The notes below the pieces were generated by a model, which saw only the letters and a list, made by a program, of their open reading frames with translations, made no database searches and was not told the DNA's origin. A DNA stretch of 64,000 bases from Amaranthus tricolor (taxonomy: Eukaryota > Streptophyta > Magnoliopsida > Caryophyllales > Amaranthaceae). Location: the NCBI RefSeq assembly GCF_026212465.1, contig NC_080049.1:5721178-5785177 (forward strand), in the 5' to 3' direction. Below, in pieces: positions 56,134 through 64,000 of the stretch. The position numbers and the translations under genes are program-made. Numbering within the stretch: the stretch's first letter is position 1; every line of letters begins with the position of its first letter.

Positions 56134-56379
56134 GGAAAAATTACCTAGAATTAACCAATATTTTCATGATTTTGTTATAATAATCTCACCTATTGATTAA
56201 TCATAAATAATTCCAACTTTAGGGTATTTGCTTAGAGTAAGCTTCGGTAACCTAATATTCTGCTATAGTGGTAATTCAAAAAAAAATGTAAAATTAGAAA
56301 AAAATGTTAAAAAATACACTCTAAGGTAGGGATTATTCATGGTTCATCAATAGGTAGAATTATTATAGGTAATTTTTCC
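56134..56379. mobile_element. MITE with about 60-bp inverted arms
   Basis: GGAAAAATTACCTAGAATT at the left pairs with AATTATTATAGGTAATTTTTCC-type sequence at the right, and CACCTATTGATTAATCATAA pairs with TTCATGGTTCATCAATAGG. It is related to the elements at 44955 and 62389. It ends about 400 bp from the tRNA gene. Confidence 0.8.
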
Positions 56380-56772
56380 AAAAATTAAAATTATGAGGGA
56401 GAAGTCAAACAAGCATCTTTTAATACCATTATTTCGTATTTACATAATCCAGTTTTTTCAAATCCATTTCACTTTAATCTCTAGCTTTGATAACTTATTT
56501 ATAATATATATTTTTCATTAGTAAAGAAAGTGAATGATTGAAGAGAAAGCTTCATGTAGCAATCTCCAAGGATGTTTGAAATTACTGTCTCCTTCAGAAT
56601 GTTATTACTTTATCATTATGAATGTGAGATTATCAAATAGAGAACATTGTTTGGGTTGGAAAATTTAAATTGTTGAATGTATACGAACAATTCTTTACAA
56701 AAACAGTAGAAATTAAAATTATTTTAAGAAATTTGTAGTATTGAAACAGTATTTAGAGGAGAGGAGCAAAAT

Positions 56773-56777
56773 AAAAA
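56773..56777 (-). terminator. Pol III terminator of the tRNA-Ala gene
   Basis: Five T on the gene strand start six bases past the mature 3' end, a standard RNA polymerase III stop signal. Confidence 0.8.
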
Positions 56778-56782
56778 CAATT

Positions 56783-56855
56783 TGGAGATGCGGGGTATCG
56801 ATCCCCGTACCTCTCGCATGCTAAGCGAGCGCTCTACCATCTGAGCTACATCCCC
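56783..56855 (-). tRNA. tRNA-Ala (anticodon AGC)
   Basis: On the minus strand the 73 bases fold into a complete cloverleaf. The acceptor stem is GGGGATG/CATCTCC with one G-U pair and discriminator A. The D arm is GCTC...GAGC, the anticodon stem CTCGC/GCGAG with loop TTAGCAT (anticodon AGC), and the T stem CGGGG/CCCCG. The T loop reads ATCGATA, as I recall for plant Ala-AGC genes. There is no intron. Upstream on the gene strand an ACCAACAAG stretch gives the CAA motif typical of plant tRNA genes. Downstream, TTTTT (56773-56777, complement) is a Pol III terminator. It is isolated among transposon remnants but looks fully functional. Confidence 0.97.
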
Positions 56856-57074
56856 TTGTTGGTTTTAATGATGATATAAAATATTATATTTATACTATTG
56901 TAGATGACAGTATCTCGCATGTTGAGTATCCTTTCACGATCTGAAGGTCACAGTCTATTCTGATTTACTCAGAAGTATGTAGGAATAGCCTTCACGTGAT
57001 ACTGTCAGACTTCTGAGATCTGTCATTCATCCAAAGAATAAGTACAAATTTCCAAATGAAATTAGTCTTGATTT

Positions 57075-57299
57075 GATGTAAAGAAAAAGTTAATATTTTT
57101 TAAGAAAAAGGTGAATAATGATAATAAATAAAAAGAGAGATGGAATTGTGTGATAAAATTAAAATAGAGTTAAAGTCATAAAGTTTATAGATGAAATTAA
57201 AAGAAAGTGGTGGGCTATTGTCCAAAAATAAAAATAATGCAAATTAAGTGGTACAAACCAAAATGACAAATAATGCAAATTAAATGAAACGGAGGGAAT
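57075..57299. mobile_element. MITE fragment ending ACGGAGGGAATA
   Basis: AGAAAAAGTTAATATTTTTT...ATGACAAATAATGCAAATT parallels 23030-23235 block for block. The right end TGAAACGGAGGGAATA is Stowaway-like; the left end is eroded. Confidence 0.6.
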
Positions 57300-57445
57300 A
57301 CAAAAAGTTGATAATTACTCCATTAAATCAAAAATATAGAAGACTTAAATTGTGAAAAAGAATGTGATATTATCTATTTTTAAATATAAATATAAAAATA
57401 ATGTGAAATAAATAAAAAGAAAATTTCACAAGATAGCATTCAATT

Positions 57446-57590
57446 TTCATGAAACGTTAATGATAGCACTTTTGTAAGATTTTTCTACATGGTAGCATCC
57501 AATTTATACATTTTTTTAGCATTTTCCGTTAATTTCCGTTTAATTCATCATTTTGTAAGATTTTTCCACATAGTAGCATCCAATTTTTGC
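57446..57590. repeat. Diverged tandem of a 'GTAGCATCC' unit
   Basis: TTTTGTAAGATTTTTCTACATGG...TAGCATCCAATTT at 57472-57510 recurs as TTTTGTAAGATTTTTCCACATAG...TAGCATCCAATTT at 57551-57587, and a shorter TAGCATTCAATTTTC precedes them. The unit is about 80 bp. Confidence 0.8.
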
Positions 57591-57973
57591 TCTCAAATGT
57601 TTAATTCACCATTTTAACTTTTAATTCACTGATTAATTTATCAATGCCCTTAAATGTTGTAACAATAAAGTAGATAATTCCTCTGTTTTGTAATTGTTGC
57701 TACATATTGCATGGGCACAATTCTTAAGGAAAGCTGGCTGAGCTACTAAGTAGCTCTTGCTTTGCTTTTATAACCTATATTTTATTATTGTTAATTGAAG
57801 AAGGAAAAAGAAAAATAGCTTTTATATTTCATTTCTTCAACTCATTGCCTTCTTTTGATTTCACATTGAATTTCCCTCAAAAATAAGATTTTACCACCAA
57901 AACATAACATTCCCACCAATTTTACAAATTTCTACCAAAAGTCAATCGTTATATTACAATACAGTACATCAAA

Positions 57974-58975
57974 ATGTCCATATATAGAGGCATTGAACTT
58001 CATATTCTTCAATTCATTGTACTTTCTCATGACCACAAAATAAGAAGACTCAACTTTATTCTATCTCAAATAATACCATCTATTATAGACAACCCACCAA
58101 AGTTCAGTTTGATGTATAATGTTGTACACATCGATGAAAAATGGTTCTACATGAGTAGGGAAACACAAAGGTACTATTTATTCTCTTGGGAAGAGAAAAA
58201 ACCATACAGGTATGTGTAAAACAAAAATTTCATAGGTAAAGTAATGGTTATAGTAGCTGTTGCAAGACCTCAAATTAGTAATAATGGAGAAGTGTTGTGG
58301 GATGGGAAAATAGAAAATTTTCCATTCACAGAGACTTATTATGCAATAAAAAGGTCAGAAAACAGACCATCAAGTACACCACAATTTAAGAGCAATAACA
58401 AAAGTTACACGAGATGTCATTCAAGATAAACTAATCAATGAAGTTCTACCAGCAATCAGATTGAAATGGCTAACGAATGGAGTCAAAAGATATTTGGATT
58501 CAACAAGATAATTCCAAGCCACATATTTTAACAAATGATCAAGCATTCAATGAAGAAGCTAACAAAGATGGATTTAACATAAGACGAGTTTGTCAACCGG
58601 CATCCAGTCCAGATATGAACATCTTAAATTTAGGTTTGTTTAGTGCACTACAATCAATTCAATTCAAGTCATTCTCAAAAGACCTCAAAGATTTGATCAA
58701 GGCAGTCAATGATGCATATGACACTTTTGAATCAAAACTTTTGAACTACACATGGATACAATATCAACTATGCATGCTAGAGGTGTTGAAAGCTAGAGGT
58801 GGTAATGATTACAAGAATCCACACATTGGAAAACAAAGATTGGACAGTTTGGGTATGTTGCCAAGATAATTAGAAGTTCCTCCATAACTTATAGATGCAG
58901 CACGTCAATTTTTATCTCATGGTATAATTAATCTCAATGATCTTCCACAAGTTATCAATGCGTAGAAATGGATTA
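57974..58975 (+). pseudogene. Degenerate mariner-like transposase
   Basis: The translation matches plant mariner-like transposases (DD39D type). HIDEKWFYM with the first catalytic Asp (about 58128-58140) is followed by KNFIGKVMVIVAVARPQ, IWIQQDNSKPH with the second Asp (about 58480-58515), and CQPASSPDMNILNLGLFSALQS (about 58590-58660). A TAA at 58217-58219 replaces a codon just before KNFIGKV. The frame shifts near 58380 and again near 58470-58490, and further stops follow the last block at 58867 and 58885. In the third catalytic position, where plant elements have LDLGFF, this copy has LNLGLF, so the Asp is Asn. The N-terminal DNA-binding part was not found. Such transposases are the presumed source of Stowaway MITE mobility, but this copy is dead. 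Confidence 0.85.
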
Positions 58976-59640
58976 ACACCCTTATATTTTTGGATCACAA
59001 GGATTGCTTTAGTTAAGTAGACATTTTGTAAATCATTACAATATTATGTAGACATGGATCAACATTTTGTAAAGAAAAGAACATTTAAGACAAGATTTTG
59101 TAACTATCAACTTATGCACACCTCTCCATTTAGTCATTGAGGTGGTTATTACACACAAAAATCTAATCAAGTTAAACATCATGCACTTGTGTACGTTTAT
59201 TTAACTCTCAGAATTAAGGTTTAACATCATTTGAAATTGTACAAATGTAAGTATTTCAGGCTCATCTTAGTGCTTGAAACGACATTGAGACAAAACACAT
59301 TAACCATTGCCAAATCAGTAACTTTATTAAGTTTCAGCCTCATACCAAGAAATTGGCGTGGCAATGAAACAACATCAGATAACAAGTTATAAATATGTTA
59401 ATATCTCATGCTCATGTCAAGTAATCTAAGGTGACAATGAAACACATTGAGGAATGGAACAAATTTGATTTAAAATCATTATCATCATGCATTGAAATCG
59501 GATGTAATACACTACATTATACAATTTAAGCCCACATAGTCTTGTTTTTTGCAAAAGTCGGTGAATTGAATATTTTCCCCTTGAACATGCCTTGTTTTAG
59601 AATTTAATGGAAACTAATGTTAGATTGATTTAATGGTGTA
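58976..59640. other. Spacer
   Basis: No gene, RNA or clear repeat boundary was recognised. The sequence may still belong to the 3' part of the mariner-like element. Confidence 0.4.
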
Positions 59641-60890
59641 GTTTACGAATAAACATGCTGTGTGTATGGTTAGAGTGCATATTCACATGAGTTGTGACTT
59701 GTAAGGATGGTAGAGGGGTACTTCTTAGAGCAAGTAGCTGCTAAATGAAGTCAATTAGACTTACTAGTCTTACTTTAAACGTGTATAGGTGCCCGGTTCA
59801 TAAGAGGGGCGTAAGAACCTCTTTTGAAGTGATTTTACAACTTGTCATCTTGCAGTTGCAAGTAAGTACACGCAGTAGCTAACTCTTACATGCATCTTGA
59901 ATATGTTTTCTTTGCATAACAATATTATATGAGTTATGTTGATTGTGATTTGCTATTAAACATTATTAAGTTATTGTTTCAAGTATGGATTGGTTTGTAG
60001 AGATGGTAGAGAATGGGTTTTGATATCGCGAGAGTGGAATATTGGATTATACGAGATGAAATGGGAATGATTCCTTATTGATAAGTTTTGAATTATGTTT
60101 TATGAATGGGAATGAGTCCCTTATTGATGAGATATTATGTTGGTTGTTTATTGTGACTCCACTGGATTGGTACCCCAGTTGGTTTAGTTCCCGGAGGCAT
60201 GGATCATCTGTAAATGGTCGCTGTACGGGGGTATGATCATGCTTTGCCATTGGGCGCCGGCATGGCTGTCACCATCCTTGGCCGAGGTGTTGCCATATGG
60301 GTCTTGCAAACTCCAATATGGTGGCCTCTTGTCACATAAGAGAATATATGAAATCAAAGAAGAGAAGGAAAATGGTGAAGGCATTGAGAAGTACATCGAA
60401 ATGAGAAATAGTTAGAGTTGATACTTTCATAGTGGAATGCATCCTTTATCTTGTTATGTGGATATTGATTGTTGGTCATATATATAACATAATTGTTAGT
60501 TACTGACGTGCACTGTTTGTTTTCATTGTTGATGGCTCGTCTTTGATGGTCCTGCTATGACGCGTTGGTCTATGATCTTACGTTGAGCAACAGGGACATC
60601 ATAGATAGACATTACAGATGATGGAGCTTCCATGCATTGCATACGGAGGGGAATGAGTGAGAATCTTGAAGTGTACAATAATCTTATTTTTTCAACTTTA
60701 CTACTAGTATATTTTCATTCAGGTTGTTTATGTTTGAGGCACATGTCCTCCTTTTTGTATAAGTTATTTCCGCTAGTTATCGTTCTTTTTCTTTTTTCAA
60801 CATCAAGCGTTTACTTTGGAACTACGATCCATACTTAGCATGTCGACAGAGGATTAGGCGATGAACATTCCGCCGTGATATTTTGTTACA
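59640..60890 (+). mobile_element. Ty3/gypsy-type LTR fragment
   Basis: Composition rises above the AT-rich background (GTGCCCGGTTCATAAGAGG, TTGGGCGCCGGCATGGCTG, GGAGCTTCCATGCATTGC), there is no coding frame of note, and the tract ends in TTTTGTTACA at 60890, the same terminus as the LTR at 3399-5599. The 5' end was not found. Assignment rests on the terminus and general character only. Confidence 0.4.
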
Positions 60891-60927
60891 AGGTCGATGT
60901 TGCCTCTTATTTTTATTTTATTTTATG

Positions 60928-60990
60928 TGTAACACCCGAATTTCCTCTGTTCCCTTGCGGTTTTGGTTCCGTTTAAAGGGTCGAAAATTC
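60928..60990. mobile_element. Half copy of the TGTAACACC foldback family
   Basis: TGTAACACCCGAATTTCC, then CCTTGCGGTTTTGGTTCCGTTT and GGGTCGAAAATTC, match in order the left arm and loop of the element in GAUT12 intron 3 (18982-19199). The right arm is absent. Confidence 0.5.
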
Positions 60991-62388
60991 AGGAGTATGG
61001 GTCTATAATAATCTGATACATGTTGGGTTACGGGTCAACATCAGGTCGAGTTTCGATCGGTTATAGCTCACCGCACCTCGGGTCAACGAACGGGTCGGAT
61101 ACAGGTCGGCTTCAGACGGTATTGTTGGTCGGGTCTATTTTTCACAGCCCTAGAGCCGAGTAAGGAAAAAACAACTCAAGATAACAGTACTAGCAGAGTT
61201 GTTCGAAATTGAACCAATTAACCGAAATCAAGTAGAATTTAAATTGATTCAAAAATCCAGATTTAGATCCAACTATATTAATTTTTTGGACCCGGATTCA
61301 AATTCAATAGGTTTTAAAAAGAGCTACTCTCTTGAGAGACGTCTCTAAGACTCAGCCTATTAAAGCTTAATTTAACTAAATGATGATTATGAGCTAATTA
61401 CATTAGAGATGGTATTTCAAAGAGATTGTCGCTCACAAGAATTTGCATTTAAAAAAATCAGACCCATACCATAAAACAAAGGGCAGGTTTGGAACGTGTA
61501 CTATATCTTGGACCCTGGCCATCCCTAATAAATACTTCTACCGTTTTTTAAAGTTGTTTCTATTTATCATTTTGGTTTGTTCTATTTGTTATTCTCATAA
61601 AGAATTTTTTTATTTATTTCACAAATTTTGGATGAAATTAATCTTGTTTATCCTCATTTTAACATTTTATTAGTTTTTGTTCCTACATATTTTCCACTAA
61701 ATTCATTTTAATATTTTTATATTGTTTATGATTTCTATATATTTCTCACTAACTTTATCAAAAAAAAATATTTAATTGTTGTGGTTCCCATATTTTTCAC
61801 TAACTTTTTTTTAAAATTTTTTTAATGTTTATAGTTTCTACTTTTTCATTGAATTTATTATTTAATAAAATAATATATCTACTATTTAAAATTGTATTTT
61901 TCTTAATTTTCATAAACATTTGTGGTGAGATTTTCTTCAAGAATGGAGCAGGAAGTTTTAACTATGAAGAGTAATCGTTACATTTTTTTTTCTCAAAGTA
62001 GTTCATTTACTTCACAATTTCAAAAAGACTCCCAACAGTTAAAGATACTTTAATTTAGCAATATATACTTCTCTTCATAAGTTGCCAAAATTTTGTTTTG
62101 GTCCATTCTTTTCTACCATATTTAGGTCTGTTTGACCAATGACTGTTAGTTAGAATTGTTGGTTAAAGTTATTGGCTAGTTTGATCAGATGAAATATTGA
62201 CTAAAAAAAATAACTGCTTAAGTAAGCTTTTTAAGCCAATTGTTATGGAGAAGTGCAAGCCAGGAGCTAAAGTGTTACTAGGGCTATGTGTGACGCTTAG
62301 AGAGTCAAGCTCATAGGGCTAGACACTTACAACGATTTACTCATGTTGATAATTCAAAGAAAAAAAAGAAAAATTCATTTCATTATAA
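60991..62388. other. Spacer with dispersed repeat words
   Basis: About 61015-61140 is rich in GGGTCAAC and GGTCGGGT words, typical of old plant repeats. About 61325-61440 has GAGAGACGTCTCT-type ends of the 'GAGACGGTCTC' MITE group. About 62125-62245 is an hAT-like MITE fragment. The rest is low-complexity A/T. Confidence 0.45.
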
Positions 62389-62835
62389 GGAAAATTTATC
62401 CAGGATAATTTAATATTTTCTTAATTTTTCTATAATATTCTCATCTATCGATTAACCATGAATAATTACAGCTTTAGGGGTATTTGCCTAAAATAAATTC
62501 AGTATTTGGATGACTTGCTATAACAACTTTTAATTATTTTTTAAAAAAGATAAATTAAAATAAAATTTCGAAAAAATGTAAAAAAAGGTTAAAGTTTTTA
62601 CTCTTATTTTTTTATTATTCAGTATTTTGTATGTAAAATTTTCAAATTTTTTTTCTAAATTTTACATTAATTTTTAGACTATTTTTTTGATAAATTACTT
62701 ACTATAGGAGGTCATTAAGCTACATGAGTTTACTTTAGACAAATATCCTCTAAATTTAAAATTATTCATGATTAATCAATAAATAAAATTATTGTAAAAA
62801 AATTATAAAAAATTTAGATTATTCTAAATTATATC
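62389..62835. mobile_element. Long-armed MITE related to 44955 and 56134
   Basis: Near the left are ATTCTCATCTATCGATTAACC, ATGAATAATTACAGC and GGGGTATTTGCCTAAA. Near the right are their inverted partners TTTAGACAAATATCCTC, AATTATTCATGATTAATC and AATAAATAAAATTATTG. Arms are about 70 bp with an AT-rich centre; the outer limits are approximate. Confidence 0.65.
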
Positions 62836-64000
62836 TCTTTCATTAAAATGAAAGATCATGTAGCAATTTTATTGAAATTAAAAAAGTAGTAGCAAACTCA
62901 AAGTTAGTGGCCTCAAAGGAATATTACATGAAGCCTGAAGGCAATATGATCTTTGTAATTGTAAATTGTAAGTGTAAAAATAAAAATGGTGATTAGTTAG
63001 TGAGCTCTTCAAACTAATTTATTGGTGAAATAAAATTTTATTACACCCACCAAACAAAATACAACAAAATGCTTGCAAAGAAACTAAAAAGAATACTCTT
63101 TTTATCTCATTATTTTTAAACAATTTTTATTTTAGTCCGTCCTATAAATATTATGACCTAGGAACGAAAAAAAAGGAAAAGCTCCTTTTCTCCGTCCTAT
63201 AAATACTATGACCTATAAATACTTGACATTGCAAGGAGCCATTTACAATTGATTTCCACGCCAAAGCAAGCTCCTAAGAACTGCATTTATCTTATTCAAA
63301 ACACTTCTAGGGAACACAACAAATTGAGATCAATAGGTTGTATATTAGAGGAGGGAGAACGACAGGTTAGTGACAATTAACACAGTAATACATACTCACA
63401 TCCTAATTATGAACCCTAAACCAATTCTCCTGGCCGGGGATGTCCCCTAATTCCTTCTAGACCAACTATGTTGAATTATGTAGGCAAATGGTCAAGCATC
63501 TAAGAATTTATTCTATACATGGTGTAATGATCCTATGAATAAATAATTCTTATGTTATGTATGGTCTATATATCATTTACTCTTCTTAAAAGTGTTAATA
63601 GTTTTTTGAATTGGAATCATGTAGTAGATGAAGAATTGAAAAAAAAACTAAGGATTGAATTTGGGGGAAAATGTGATTTGGATGAAAGATGGTAGAGTTA
63701 GGATTTATGTTATGGGGAAAATTTATAAAATTAAAGCAATTTGATAAGGTAAAACGCATAATAGGCGTACAACAAGATACCAAGCTGGAAATTAACGTTT
63801 GCTAACATTTTTTGAGCAAAAATCATAAAGAATGCATTTGGTAAACCTTAAAGTTACCGCGTGGATTTTTGAAAATTTTAGGTTACCACGTGGAAAACCT
63901 AAAACCTCAGGGTTACTACGTGAAATTTCCCATTATTTTTTTGTTGTTTCTTATTCATTAATTTTGTTGTTGATTATAAAATATATATTCTTACAATACA
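62836..64000. other. Right-edge spacer
   Basis: No gene recognised. TCCGTCCTATAAATATTATGACC at 63135 recurs at 63191 as a diverged direct repeat. About 63855-63930 holds three copies of a GGTTACYRCGTGG-like unit. Confidence 0.5.

Noticed and set aside
60047..60415. Overlapping frames on both strands of about 60-70 codons with some compositional complexity
   Set aside because: They lie in the putative gypsy LTR tract; frames on both strands with no family motif suggest non-coding LTR sequence.

Overview
This is a stretch of nuclear chromosome from a flowering plant, almost certainly a eudicot. The genes have many short GT-AG introns, the spacers are very AT-rich, and protein identities are typical of land plants: a GAUT12/IRX8 glycosyltransferase, an ILR3-type bHLH factor, an ATK-type kinesin-14, a BCAS3-type ATG18 and a chloroplast DUF1995 protein. 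The transposon load resembles that of Caryophyllales such as Amaranthaceae, but that placement is a weak inference. No prokaryotic, organellar or viral gene clusters are visible.

Layout. Positions 1-5770 are transposon territory: a broken plant-mobile-domain (PMD) gene, a 2.2 kb Ty3/gypsy-type LTR and a SINE-like fragment. Positions 7970-37000 are gene-rich. The genes are ATG18 f/g/h-type (+, seven coding exons, 852 aa), a GAUT12/IRX8 gene broken by four in-frame nonsense codons (+, six exons), a single-exon DUF1995 protein (-), ILR3-like bHLH (-, five exons, 241 aa) and kinesin-14 ATK1/ATK5-like (-, sixteen exons, 785 aa). I rebuilt all exon junctions by hand and every one keeps frame. Positions 37000-56780 are about 20 kb without a recognisable host gene, filled with MITEs, SINE-like units, two copia-type LTRs and AT-rich spacer. 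Positions 56783-64000 hold a tRNA-Ala(AGC), a dead mariner transposase relic, a gypsy LTR fragment and more MITEs.

The host genes do not form a pathway. They serve autophagy, secondary-wall glycan synthesis, the chloroplast, iron/stress transcription and the spindle, and are simply neighbours. I found no convincing new biological system. The most informative observations are the frame-intact but nonsense-riddled GAUT12 copy, nested insertions with readable target-site duplications, a foldback element with about 130-bp arms, and a conserved kinesin Gln changed to His at an exon's last base.
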